A DNA stretch of 24,140 nt from Anaerolineae bacterium (GCA_015489285.1 WGAA01000323.1:1-24140), one strand, 5' to 3'. Shown: positions 7,303 through 14,042, numbered from the stretch's first letter. Numbers and translations are program-made. The notes: generated from the letters alone by a model not told the origin.

Positions 7303-8523
7303 ATGCCGTACACAAATTTACGCTTGCGAGAGGTCCGTACAGACAAGGAGCGCATGGAGTTTATCCTGTTTCCCTGGCGGATTTACGCCAAGGACCCCAA
7401 CTGGGTTCCCCCCCTCATCAGCGAACGCAAAGCGTTCTTCGATCCGAACAAGAACCCCTCGTTCAAGCACATGGACGTAGCCCTCTTCCTCCTGGAAGGG
7501 GAGTACGTGGAGGGCCCGGACCGTTCTGTGCCCCCGCGGGATCCCCGTTACCCCATGTTACGGGATGGGGTTATCGGGCGTATCGCCGCGGTAGTCAACC
7601 ACCTGTACAACGAGGTCCACGAGGATCGGGTGGGCTTTTTCGGCTTTTTCGAAAGCGTGAACGATGTGGACGTGGCGCGTTTTCTCCTGGATACGGCGGA
7701 GCAGTGGGTGCGAGAACGGGGCATGCGGGCCATTTTGGGCCCTATGAATTTCAGTACCAATGATGAGTGCGCTATGCTCATCGAAGGCTTTGATTCCCCG
7801 CCCGTGTTCCTCATGCCGTACAATCCGCCTTACTACCCCGCGCTGATGGAGGCCCTGGGGTACCAAAAGGCTATGGACTTATGGGCTCATTTGTTGGATC
7901 ATAGTCAATATAAATCAATGGACGACCTTCCTCCGAAACTGTTGCGTGTCGTCCGCGCCGTGCAGAAGCGCCACCCCGAAGTGCGGGTCCGCAAGATGCG
8001 GAAGAAGGACTTGCGCGCGGAGATCGACCGGTTCAAGCAGGTGTACAACAAGGCGTGGCAGAAGAATTGGGGATTCGTGCCGTTGACCGATGAGGAGATC
8101 GAGCACATGGCCGAAGACCTGGTGCCCCTCATCGATGAGGATCTGGCCTTTTTTGCCGAGGTTCAGCAGCCCGATGGAACGTGGATACCCATTGCGGCGT
8201 CCTTGACCCTGCCCGATTACAACCAGGTGCTGATCCACTTGAACGGCCGGCTTTTTCCCATCGGTTGGTTGAAGTTCTTGTGGTACAGGCGGAAGATCGA
8301 CACCGCCCGCATCTTCGCCCTGGGGGTCATTCACGAGTGGCACGGACGGGGTATCGACGCTCTTTTGTACTACGAAACGGGCAAGGAGCTCTTCCGGAAG
8401 GGGTACAAACGGGCGGAGATGGGGTGGACGTTGGAGACGAACGACGCGGTGAACCGGACGATTCGCTTCTTCGGCGGGCGCGTGTACAAGAAATATCGCA
8501 TCTACGAGAAGCGTTTCGAGTGA
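7303..8523 (+). CDS. GNAT-like (YghO-type) protein of unknown substrate
   Basis: Soluble 406-aa protein of a large, poorly characterised family usually labelled GNAT N-acetyltransferase; E. coli YghO is a relative as I recall. The N-terminal part carries the family's strongly conserved blocks: KDPNWVPPL near residue 25, GRIAAVVNHLYNE, VGFFGFFE, and ILGPMNFSTNDECAMLIEGFDSPPVFLMPYNPPYY around 145-180. The C-terminal half contains a GNAT-like acetyl-CoA loop (VIHEWHGRGIDALL) and the ending ETNDAVNRTIRFFGGRVYKKYRIY. A GAGG ribosome-binding site (7292-7295) lies seven bases before the ATG. The reaction and substrate cannot be read from the sequence. Its neighbours (Mut7-C protein, HPF) do not point to a pathway. 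Confidence 0.8.
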   Translation: MPYTNLRLREVRTDKERMEFILFPWRIYAKDPNWVPPLISERKAFFDPNKNPSFKHMDVALFLLEGEYVEGPDRSVPPRDPRYPMLRDGVIGRIAAVVNHLYNEVHEDRVGFFGFFESVNDVDVARFLLDTAEQWVRERGMRAILGPMNFSTNDECAMLIEGFDSPPVFLMPYNPPYYPALMEALGYQKAMDLWAHLLDHSQYKSMDDLPPKLLRVVRAVQKRHPEVRVRKMRKKDLRAEIDRFKQVYNKAWQKNWGFVPLTDEEIEHMAEDLVPLIDEDLAFFAEVQQPDGTWIPIAASLTLPDYNQVLIHLNGRLFPIGWLKFLWYRRKIDTARIFALGVIHEWHGRGIDALLYYETGKELFRKGYKRAEMGWTLETNDAVNRTIRFFGGRVYKKYRIYEKRFE

Positions 8524-8603
8524 TTCCCGCTTGCGCGATGAGCGGAAGCGTTCGCACGGCGAAGAACGTCGGTTACAAGTCCACGTAGAAAGGAGAAGCC
8601 GCC

Positions 8604-9188
8604 ATGGACATTACCATTAAGACACGAGAGATCGCGTTGAACGATCGTCTTCGCGGGTACGTGGAAAAGAAGGTTCAGCGGCTCAACCGATATTTGCCCA
8701 ATATCGTCGAAGCTCGGGTTGAGTTGGCCATGGAGCCGACCCGAAGTGCACAGCAACGGCATTCGGCCCAAATCACCCTGTTTGCCAGCAACGGCCGCAT
8801 TCTTCGCGCGGAGGAAAGGGACGCGGATATTTACGCCGCGTTTGACGCGGTGATGGACACTATCGAGCGCCAGATCGAACGGTATAAGGGGAAGCACTGG
8901 TTGCAGGTACGCCCCCGCCGTCGGGGGGAGATGCGGGCTATGGCCGAAGCCGAGGCGCTCGCCCAGTTGGAGGAAGCAGCCGCCGAAGAGGAGGAGGACT
9001 TTCCGCCCCAGATCAAGCGGGTCAAACGGTTCGAGATGGTCCCGATGGATGAGTGGGAGGCCATCGAACAGATGGAGCTTTTGGGGCACGATTTCTTCGT
9101 TTTCTATAACGTGAACACCAACAGCGTCAACGTCCTCTACCGACGTCGCGAGGGCGGATACGGGCTGATCATCCCGGAATTGGCCTGA
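8604..9188 (+). CDS. hpf: Ribosome hibernation-promoting factor, long form
   Basis: 194-aa long HPF, which binds the 30S decoding region and drives 70S dimerisation into inactive 100S ribosomes. The N-terminal YfiA/RaiA domain spans about residues 1-100 (MDITIKTREIALNDRLRGYVEKK..., ERDADIYAAFDAVMDTIERQIERYKGK). An acidic, alanine-rich linker (AEAEALAQLEEAAAEEEEDF) leads to the C-terminal dimerisation domain at about 135-194 (IKRVKRFEMVPMDEWEAIEQMELLGHDFFVFYNVNTNSVNVLYRRREGGYGLI). AAAGGAG at 8589-8595 sits eight bases before the ATG. It follows the GNAT-like gene by 80 bp, and I see no separate promoter between them. The linker is acidic rather than basic, but the domain order is standard. Confidence 0.95.
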   Translation: MDITIKTREIALNDRLRGYVEKKVQRLNRYLPNIVEARVELAMEPTRSAQQRHSAQITLFASNGRILRAEERDADIYAAFDAVMDTIERQIERYKGKHWLQVRPRRRGEMRAMAEAEALAQLEEAAAEEEEDFPPQIKRVKRFEMVPMDEWEAIEQMELLGHDFFVFYNVNTNSVNVLYRRREGGYGLIIPELA

Positions 9189-9239
9189 GCCGTAGACGGG
9201 CGCAAGATGAGGGCGTGATGCGTGACGTCATGCGTCATG

Positions 9240-9377
9240 CGTCACCCGTCATGCGTCAGGCGCGGGGAGGAGGCTGGCGTGCTGGAATGAAGCCCGGCAC
9301 CGGGTACGTGATACGTGATGCGTGATGCGTAACTCGAAGACAAGCTTGGCTTTGTGGCGATAACCTTGTCTCTACGC
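9240..9377. repeat. Degenerate long direct repeat, copy A
   Basis: This stretch runs CGTCACCCGTCA, GCGTCAGGCG, GGGGAGGAG, TGGCGTG, heptamer block, AAGCTTGGC, TTGTCT, CGCC. The same order of elements recurs at 9598-9744. Similarity is imperfect but colinear over about 140 bp, suggesting an ancient duplication or two copies of one composite repeat. Confidence 0.5.
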
Positions 9378-9420
9378 CGCCTTCGCACCGCTGGAAGCGG
9401 CCTAAGTAGAGCGCCCTCCC

Positions 9421-9455
9421 CAGACTTCCGAAGTCTGCGAGACTTCGGAAGTCTG
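9421..9455. repeat. Perfect 16-bp inverted repeat with 3-bp spacer
   Basis: CAGACTTCCGAAGTCT (9421-9436) is the exact reverse complement of AGACTTCGGAAGTCTG (9440-9455), separated by GCG. Each arm is itself palindromic apart from its centre (AGACTTC-N-GAAGTCT), so the element can form one long hairpin or two short ones. No T-run follows, so it is more like a REP-type or cruciform element than a simple terminator. Confidence 0.75.
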
Positions 9456-9483
9456 AACCGGTCCCCGTGCTACATTGAAGCAA

Positions 9484-9502
9484 AGGCCGCCGGAAGCGGC
9501 CT
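9484..9502. repeat. Small hairpin AGGCCGC-CGGAA-GCGGCCT
   Basis: A 7-bp perfect stem with a 5-nt loop. Its right part GGAAGCGGCCT (9492-9502) also occurs at 9393-9403, next to a partial CCGCT/AGCGG dyad, so it appears to be a repeated motif within the island. Confidence 0.5.
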
Positions 9503-9522
9503 GGATTAGGGGCGTCTTGTGG

Positions 9523-9541
9523 AGCCCCCTTCGAGGGGGCT
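9523..9541 (+). terminator. Hairpin AGCCCCCT-TCG-AGGGGGCT, terminator candidate
   Basis: An 8-bp perfect GC-rich stem with a 3-nt loop, followed by TTTGCC on the + strand. It lies about 335 bp beyond hpf, and the T-tract is short. It may terminate read-through from the Mut7-C/GNAT/hpf unit, or be another repeat hairpin. Confidence 0.4.
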
Positions 9542-9554
9542 TTGCCCTGACGTA

Positions 9555-9576
9555 GCCCAGAGGTTCAGCTCTGGGC
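9555..9576. repeat. Hairpin GCCCAGAG-GTTCAG-CTCTGGGC
   Basis: An 8-bp perfect stem with a 6-nt loop, 13 bp after the previous hairpin. It has no following T-run, so it is probably a structural repeat of the island. Confidence 0.5.
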
Positions 9577-9597
9577 GGGCTCGAGCGCCGACCTACT

Positions 9598-9744
9598 CGT
9601 CACCCGTCAGACGTCAGGCGGCGAGGAGAAGTTGGCGTGGTCGGATAAAGGTTGGCGGCGTTTGCGTGATACGTGATGCGTCATTCGTAATGCGTAATTT
9701 GGGCAGGAGGGTTGGCGCTGTAGGGCCAATCCTGTCTTCGCGCC
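9598..9744. repeat. Degenerate long direct repeat, copy B
   Basis: Colinear with copy A at 9240-9377. It begins CGTCACCCGTCAGACGTCAGGCG, then has GGCGAGGAGAAGTTGGCGTGG, GCGTGATACGTGATGCGT, GGTTGGCGCTGTAGG and GTCTTCGCGCC. A shorter third echo of the end (GTCTTCGCGCCAGCC) follows at about 9768-9782. Confidence 0.5.
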
Positions 9745-9819
9745 AACCCTTTTAATCGTTAATCGTTGTCTTCGCGCCAGCCGGTTACTCGTTACTCCGT
9801 TACTCGTTAGTCATCATGA

Positions 9820-9841
9820 GCCGGGCGGCTTAGCGCCCGGC
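9820..9841. terminator. Hairpin GCCGGGCG-GCTTAG-CGCCCGGC at the 3' end of the DegT gene
   Basis: An 8-bp perfect stem followed by GCTATTTTATT on the + strand. It lies 7 bp beyond the stop of the minus-strand aminotransferase gene. On the minus strand no T-run follows. It is best read as a terminator of + strand read-through out of the island, or as a stabilising 3' hairpin for the aminotransferase mRNA. Confidence 0.5.
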
Positions 9842-9847
9842 GCTATT

Positions 9848-10963
9848 TTATTGTGCGCGCAAGGCGTCCGCCAGGGCGGAGATGACGTATTCCTGTTGCG
9901 CCTCACTCAATTCGGGGTACATGGGCAGGCTGAGGACTTCCTGCGATACCCGTTCTGCTACGGGAAACGTCCCCGGGGAATAGCCGAGATAGGTAAAGGC
10001 CTGTTGGAGGTGCAATGGTTTCGGGTAGTGCACTGCCGTGGCGATCCCACGCTCCCGCAGTTGGGCCTGTACTGCATCCCGGTGCGTGACCCGGATGGTG
10101 TAACAGTGGTACACGTGCTCCACGTGAGGCGCTTCGTAGGGCAGTCGGACGTTCAGCCCCTTTAAGCCCCGATGATAGCGGGCCGCTCGCTCCCTGCGAG
10201 CCCGATTCCTCTCCTCCAGGTAGGGCAATTTGGCCCGCAGCACGGCCGCTTGAATCCCATCCATCCGCTCCGCGTAACCCAATTCCACGTGGTCGTACCG
10301 TTTCCGCTGGCCGTGATTGCGCAACCGCTGGAGGCGGTCCGCGAGCTTGGGATCATCGGTCACCACCATCCCCGCGTCCCCGTAGGCCCCCAGATTTTTG
10401 GCCGGGTAGAAGGAAAAACAGGCCACATCTCCCAGTGTTCCCACGCGTTTCCCCCGGTATCGGGCCCCGTGGGCCTGGGCCGCGTCCTCGATGAGCCATA
10501 ACCCGTGCCGCCGGGCAATCTCCTGCAGGGCATCCATCTCCGCCGGATGGCCGAACAGGTGTACGGCAACGATGGCCCGAGTTCGCGGGGTGATAGCCGC
10601 TTCCACCAGCTCCGGGTTCAAATTGTACGTGGCCTCATCGATGTCCACGAATACGGGGCGGGCCCCCCGGTGGGCGACTGTAGCGGCCGTGGCAAAAAAG
10701 GTGAAAGGGGGCGTAATGACCTCGTCACCCGGTCCGATGTCCAGCGCGGCCAGGGCCAGGAACAGGGCAGCCGTTCCCGAGGCAACGCCGATCCCGTAAT
10801 TCGCGCCGCAGAAGGCCGCGAATTCCTCCTCAAAAGCCTCCACTTCGGGCCCCAGAATGAATGCCGTCCTTTCGACAACCCGACGTATGGCAGCGTCGAT
10901 GGGGTTCCGAAAACGTTCGTATTCGGCACGCAGGTCGACCATTGGAACCACTATGTCTTGCAC
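9848..10963 (-). CDS. DegT/DnrJ/EryC1/StrS family aminotransferase
   Basis: PLP-dependent sugar aminotransferase family, 371 aa from a GTG start. These enzymes usually aminate keto nucleotide-sugars for polysaccharide or glycan synthesis; some members act as dehydratases or isomerases. Visible features are VPMVDLRAEY at the N-terminus, GVASGTAALFLAL at 59-71, GDEVITPPFTFFATA near 79-93, IEDAAQAHGA at 158-167 (Asp160, Gln163), and the Schiff-base Lys189 in SFYPAKNLGAYGDAG. The frame is open far upstream, but GTG at 10963 has AAGGAGGG five bases before it and family similarity begins there. The sugar specificity cannot be read. It is divergent from the yggS operon and fits functionally with the glycosyltransferases at 15664-20969. 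Confidence 0.93.
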   Translation of the reverse strand: MQDIVVPMVDLRAEYERFRNPIDAAIRRVVERTAFILGPEVEAFEEEFAAFCGANYGIGVASGTAALFLALAALDIGPGDEVITPPFTFFATAATVAHRGARPVFVDIDEATYNLNPELVEAAITPRTRAIVAVHLFGHPAEMDALQEIARRHGLWLIEDAAQAHGARYRGKRVGTLGDVACFSFYPAKNLGAYGDAGMVVTDDPKLADRLQRLRNHGQRKRYDHVELGYAERMDGIQAAVLRAKLPYLEERNRARRERAARYHRGLKGLNVRLPYEAPHVEHVYHCYTIRVTHRDAVQAQLRERGIATAVHYPKPLHLQQAFTYLGYSPGTFPVAERVSQEVLSLPMYPELSEAQQEYVISALADALRAQ

Positions 10964-10968
10964 CGTTT

Positions 10969-10976
10969 CCCTCCTT
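10969..10976 (-). promoter_or_regulatory. Shine-Dalgarno AAGGAGGG fixing the GTG start of the DegT gene
   Basis: On the minus strand AAGGAGGG is followed by AAACG and GTG (10963-10961). This is the only strong ribosome-binding site in the long open frame and agrees with the usual N-terminus of the family. Confidence 0.75.
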
Positions 10977-11049
10977 GCAAAAGTCTCGTGCCAATTGCGG
11001 AATGCGTCGACGATTCGAGACGTCCTTCCACGGCGATATCTCAGTCGTG

Positions 11050-11078
11050 ATAGTAGCACGAAGCCGGTTCCCTTCCAA
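11050..11078 (-). promoter_or_regulatory. Promoter (TTGGAA-17-TACTAT, extended -10) for the DegT gene
   Basis: On the minus strand TTGGAA (11078-11073) is followed by 17 bp and TGC-TACTAT (-10 at 11055-11050). The predicted start is near 11043, giving a leader of about 80 nt. It is divergent from the yggS promoter, about 60 bp away. Confidence 0.5.
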
Positions 11079-11133
11079 CTCCGCTCGGCCTTTTGGGCCG
11101 ACGTGTCGGACCTCGGAAGCCGGAGCTCAGCGT

Positions 11134-11163
11134 TTGACATGGGACAAGTGCCCCTTTTATAAT
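11134..11163 (+). promoter_or_regulatory. Consensus sigma70-type promoter TTGACA-18-TATAAT for the yggS operon
   Basis: Both hexamers match the consensus exactly: TTGACA at 11134-11139 and TATAAT at 11158-11163, with an 18-bp spacer. The predicted start near 11170 gives a leader of about 29 nt to the yggS ATG. It is the strongest promoter match in the window. Confidence 0.85.
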
Positions 11164-11198
11164 CGCTGTACCCGTCGCATGAAGAGGAACGAAAGTCC

Positions 11199-11945
11199 AT
11201 GTCCGAGCTGGTAGAACAGTTTAAAGCACGCATTGCCCCTCGATTGGCCCATGTACGAGAACGTATCGCTTCGGCTGCAACGCGGGGAGGACGTTCCCCC
11301 GAGGCGATCACCCTTGTGGCCGTGAGCAAGGGGCATCCGGCCGAAGCCGTCGTGGCCGCCTATCAGCTGGGCGTGCGGGACTTCGGGGAGAATCGGGTGG
11401 AGGAAGCGGAGCCCAAGATGGCGCGTGTGGAGGAGCTTTTGGGGGAGGCGGCACGACGGGATCCTCCTCGCTGGCACCTTATCGGCCACATCCAGAGCCG
11501 TAAAGCGGCCCGCGCGATCGGCCCTTACGTCCTGATTCACTCCGTGGACCGTTTGAAGATCGCCCGGCGTTTGAACCGCTTTGCCCAGGACGCTCGGAGG
11601 GTGCAGCCCATTCTGTTGGAGGTGAACGTCTCCGGTGAGGAAACCAAATTCGGGTTCTCGCCGACGGAGGTCGTGAACGCGGTGGGGGAGATAGCCACGT
11701 TGGAATACCTGCGAATACAGGGGCTTATGACCATGGCCCCCCTTGTTCAGGACCCGGAGAAAGTGCGCCCCGTGTTCGCTGCGCTGCGAAGCCTTCGCGA
11801 CCGTTTGGCGCTCCTGTATCCCGAACTGCAGTGGTACCACCTTTCCATGGGAATGACCAACGACTTCGAAGTGGCTATCGAGGAAGGGGCAACCATCGTG
11901 CGCATTGGCACGGCGATTTTCGGACCACGGACACAGGAGGAATGA
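11199..11945 (+). CDS. yggS: YggS/PLPBP family pyridoxal phosphate homeostasis protein
   Basis: 248-aa PLP-binding protein with the alanine-racemase-like TIM-barrel fold but no known catalytic activity. The family (YggS, YlmE, human PLPBP) maintains free PLP and affects amino-acid balance. Family blocks are LVAVSKGHPAEAV (PLP lysine Lys44), DFGENRVEEAEPK, WHLIGHIQSRKA, HSVDRLKIARRL, VNVSGEETKFGF, LMTMAP and LSMGMTNDFEVAIEEGATIVRIGTAIFG. GAGGAA precedes the ATG at a good distance. It is the first gene of the operon behind the consensus promoter. Its placement next to proC matches the common yggS-proC-yggT arrangement. Confidence 0.96.
   Translation: MSELVEQFKARIAPRLAHVRERIASAATRGGRSPEAITLVAVSKGHPAEAVVAAYQLGVRDFGENRVEEAEPKMARVEELLGEAARRDPPRWHLIGHIQSRKAARAIGPYVLIHSVDRLKIARRLNRFAQDARRVQPILLEVNVSGEETKFGFSPTEVVNAVGEIATLEYLRIQGLMTMAPLVQDPEKVRPVFAALRSLRDRLALLYPELQWYHLSMGMTNDFEVAIEEGATIVRIGTAIFGPRTQEE
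11935..11940 (+). promoter_or_regulatory. Shine-Dalgarno AGGAGG selecting the GTG start of proC
   Basis: AGGAGG ends one base before an ATG (11942) that overlaps the yggS stop as ATGA, but seven bases before a GTG at 11948. The spacing favours the GTG; initiation at the ATG would need an unusually tight spacing. Confidence 0.6.
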
Positions 11946-11947
11946 CC

Positions 11948-12784
11948 GTGCTTCAGGGGAAGACGTTGGCGTTTATCGGCTCTGGAAACATGGCCGAGGC
12001 CATGATCCGGGGGCTTCTCGAGCGGCACCTGGTGACCCCCGAGCAAATCGTGGCCAGCGGCCCGCGCGAGGTGCGGGCGAAGGAATTAAGGGAAAGGTAC
12101 GGTGTGCGCGCTACCACGAATAACGTGGAGGCCGCGGAATCCGCTCACATCGTTGTCCTGTCCGTCAAACCTCAAGTGCTCCCCAAAGTGCTCCCCGAAT
12201 TGCGGGGCCACCTCCAGCCCGGCGTCCTCATTCTCTCCATTGTGGCCGGGGCGCGCATTCGCAGCATTATGCACGGCTTAGGCCAGGGGCGCATTGTGCG
12301 GGCCATGCCCAATACCCCCGCGCAGCTGGGGAAAGGGATGACGGTGTGGACGGCCACGGAGTTGGTGGGCCCCTCTCTGCACACGCAAGCGCGGGCCATC
12401 CTGGGCGCACTGGGTGAAGAACTTTACGTGGAAGATGAGACGTATTTAGATATGGCGACGGCCCTATCGGGGACCGGGCCGGCGTACGTCTTCCTCTTCA
12501 TGGAGGCGTTGATCGATGCGGGGGTGCACCTGGGGTTCTCGCGGCATGTGGCCGAGAAGTTGGTGCTCCAGACGATCGAAGGGGCCCTGGCCATGGCTCG
12601 GACGAGCAAACGGCATCCGGCCGTTTTACGGAACATGGTCACCTCCCCTGGGGGAACTTCCGCAGAGGCGCTCTACCAGTTGGAAAAGGGCGGTTTTCGA
12701 ACGGTCCTTTCCAAAGCTGTATGGGCAGCTTTCAAGAAGTCTCGCTACCTCGGCGATCTCAGTGAGAAGGGATTAGAAGAATGA
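11948..12784 (+). CDS. proC: Pyrroline-5-carboxylate reductase
   Basis: Last step of proline synthesis: NAD(P)H-dependent reduction of pyrroline-5-carboxylate to proline in the cytoplasm. About 278 aa, the usual length. The N-terminal Rossmann segment reads LAFIGSGNMAEAMIRGLL, followed by VVLSVKPQVLPKVL, RAMPNTPAQLGKGMTVW, and the C-terminal helical dimer domain with ALSGTGPAYVFLFMEALIDAGVHLG and the signature TSPGGTSAEALYQLEKGGFRTVLSKAV. The start is chosen as GTG 11948 on Shine-Dalgarno spacing; the ATG at 11942 adds only two residues. The stop overlaps the yggT start (ATGA at 12781-12784), so translation is likely coupled. Confidence 0.96.
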   Translation: MLQGKTLAFIGSGNMAEAMIRGLLERHLVTPEQIVASGPREVRAKELRERYGVRATTNNVEAAESAHIVVLSVKPQVLPKVLPELRGHLQPGVLILSIVAGARIRSIMHGLGQGRIVRAMPNTPAQLGKGMTVWTATELVGPSLHTQARAILGALGEELYVEDETYLDMATALSGTGPAYVFLFMEALIDAGVHLGFSRHVAEKLVLQTIEGALAMARTSKRHPAVLRNMVTSPGGTSAEALYQLEKGGFRTVLSKAVWAAFKKSRYLGDLSEKGLEE

Positions 12785-13059
12785 TCGGACTTATTTTGCT
12801 GAAGACGGTGGACATTTTATTTACGATTCTTACCTGGGCTATTATCATCCGGGTTCTTTTATCCTGGATTCCGGGTGTGCCGTGGCATCACCCACTTGTG
12901 CGTGCGCTCATCTCCATTACCGATCCCATCCTGGAACCCGCACGGCGGATCATTCCTCCCATCGGCATGTTGGACATTTCGCCGATCGTTGTGCTCATCG
13001 TGCTGGAAATCGTGCACGAGTTCCTCGTGCGCCTCATTGTCAACCTGTTCCTCTTGTGA
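12781..13059 (+). CDS. yggT: YggT family integral membrane protein
   Basis: Small membrane protein of 92 aa with two hydrophobic segments (about 2-28 and 65-92) flanking the conserved RVLLSWIPGVPWHHPLVRALISITDPILEPARRIIPPIG loop that defines the YggT/Ycf19 family. Ycf19-type relatives act in thylakoid and division-linked processes, and bacterial YggT has been linked to osmotic or envelope functions; its role here is not known. The ATG overlaps the proC stop by four bases, and the ribosome-binding region (GAAGGGATTAGAAG) lies inside proC. Confidence 0.93.
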   Translation: MIGLILLKTVDILFTILTWAIIIRVLLSWIPGVPWHHPLVRALISITDPILEPARRIIPPIGMLDISPIVVLIVLEIVHEFLVRLIVNLFLL

Positions 13060-13074
13060 CCGTGTGGAGGCGTT

Positions 13075-13392
13075 ATGCCTGAGGGGGTAGGGGCTTTTAC
13101 GCGTGAAACCCGTGAAGGAACCCACATTATGGTGCGGGTACAACCCCGGTCGCGGCGCAATCGCATCGAGGGCGTCCAGAATGACCGGTTGAAGGTGCGC
13201 CTGACCGCCCCACCGGTGGAGGGCGCGGCTAACGAGGCCCTGATCGCGCTCCTGGCGAAGGTTCTCCGTGTGCCCAAACGGGATGTGGCCATCGTGCGGG
13301 GTGTGCGAGGGCGCGAGAAAGTCGTCCTGGTCCGCGGCCTTACGCCCGCGGAGGTGAAAGCTCGTCTGGCCGGGGTTATAGGAGGAGGGTAA
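13075..13392 (+). CDS. yggU: DUF167 (YggU) family protein
   Basis: 105-aa protein of the DUF167/YggU family, a compact alpha/beta fold of unknown function that commonly follows yggT. Conserved signature: VRVQPRSRRNRIEGVQNDRLKVRLTAPPVEGAANEALIALLAKVLRVPKRDVAIVRG...REKVVLV. The ATG has GGAGG (13066-13070) four bases upstream. The stop overlaps the next gene's ATG by one base (TAATG), so the two are probably translationally coupled. The first dozen residues (PEGVGAFTRETRE) are a short extension before the core. Confidence 0.92.
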   Translation: MPEGVGAFTRETREGTHIMVRVQPRSRRNRIEGVQNDRLKVRLTAPPVEGAANEALIALLAKVLRVPKRDVAIVRGVRGREKVVLVRGLTPAEVKARLAGVIGGG

Positions 13393-14039
13393 TGCGTGTA
13401 GCCATATTCTCCGACGTACACGGCAATACCGCGGCTTTACGTCGTGTCTTGGCCGATGCTCGCGAGCGGGGCGCTGAAGCCTTTTACAACCTGGGGGACA
13501 CGGGTAACGGGGAAACGCATCCCGTTCTGGCCCGGGTATCGCCCAAGTCGGTCATCGGGAATTGGGAGGTCTCTTCCTGGCAGACGTTGCCTTCCCCGTG
13601 GCGGGAACAGGTCCGTTCATGGCCCTTCATTCGTCGGGAGGGGGAGGTGTTCTTCTGCCACGCGAGCCCTGTGTGGCCGGAGACGGTGCGGACGTTGGAG
13701 GACGCCGCCCGGTACGTGCGGGAGCGAGGTTCGTGGTTTGCCTTGTTCCCTGCCCTACACCAGGACGAGGAAGCCCGCTGGCAGGCGTTTGCCCACATGG
13801 CCGAAGCGGGAGCACGACTTACCTTTCACGGACACACTCACGTCCAAGCAGCCTGGCAACTCACAGGGGACAATCGGTTGCGGTCCCTCTCGGGTCCACA
13901 CATAGATCTGGCGCCGGATGCCCTCTACATCATCGGCGTCGGCAGTGTGGGACGACCTCTGGATGGTCCCGGTTGGTGTTATGCCTTGTGGGATACGGAG
14001 GCGCACCGGGTTACTCTCATCCGATTGCGGGAGGGGTGA
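13392..14039 (+). CDS. Metallophosphoesterase (calcineurin-like, YfcE/MJ0936 type)
   Basis: 215-aa dinuclear-metal phosphoesterase. The metal-binding motif set is complete: Asp8 and His10 in FSDVHGN, Asp36 in NLGDTG, Asn57 in IGNWE, His90 in FFCHASP, and His148 and His150 in HGHTH. The Trp in place of the usual His or Cys after the GN motif (GNWE) suggests a phosphodiesterase-like rather than PPP-phosphatase-like active site. It starts on the last base of the DUF167 stop codon and belongs to the yggS operon. The substrate is unknown. Confidence 0.9.
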   Translation: MRVAIFSDVHGNTAALRRVLADARERGAEAFYNLGDTGNGETHPVLARVSPKSVIGNWEVSSWQTLPSPWREQVRSWPFIRREGEVFFCHASPVWPETVRTLEDAARYVRERGSWFALFPALHQDEEARWQAFAHMAEAGARLTFHGHTHVQAAWQLTGDNRLRSLSGPHIDLAPDALYIIGVGSVGRPLDGPGWCYALWDTEAHRVTLIRLREG

Positions 14040-14042
14040 ACG

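Larger units (their letters stand above)
9213..9812. repeat. Intergenic island of degenerate heptamer tandem repeats
   Basis: The 659-bp spacer 9189-9847 holds no convincing gene. It contains six blocks of 7-bp tandem units. Block 1, at 9213-9258, is GCGTGAT, GCGTGAC, GTCA, then TGCGTCA, TGCGTCA, CCCGTCA, TGCGTCA. Block 2, at 9306-9333, is ACGTGAT twice, GCGTGAT, GCGTAAC. Block 3, near 9598-9620, is CGTCA, CCCGTCA, GACGTCA. Block 4, at 9664-9698, is GCGTGAT, ACGTGAT, GCGTCAT, TCGTAAT, GCGTAAT. Block 5, at 9752-9765, is TTAATCG twice. Block 6, at 9784-9812, is GTTACTC, GTTACTC, GTTACTC, GTTAGTC with one extra C. They resemble in style the short tandemly repeated heptamers (STRR) known from filamentous cyanobacteria. 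Function unknown. Confidence 0.8.

Noticed and set aside
9256..9755. Small open frames (75-78 codons) in the repeat island
   Set aside because: They are composed of the heptamer repeats and hairpins, have no ribosome-binding site, and show no protein-like composition.
9213..9812. CRISPR array
   Set aside because: The units are only 7 bp, directly abutting and degenerate. There are no 20-40 bp repeats with unique spacers and no cas genes.
10964..11329. Extended N-terminus of the DegT-type aminotransferase (another 122 codons upstream)
   Set aside because: The extension has no similarity to the family, crosses both divergent promoters, and is preceded by no ribosome-binding site, whereas GTG 10963 has a strong one.
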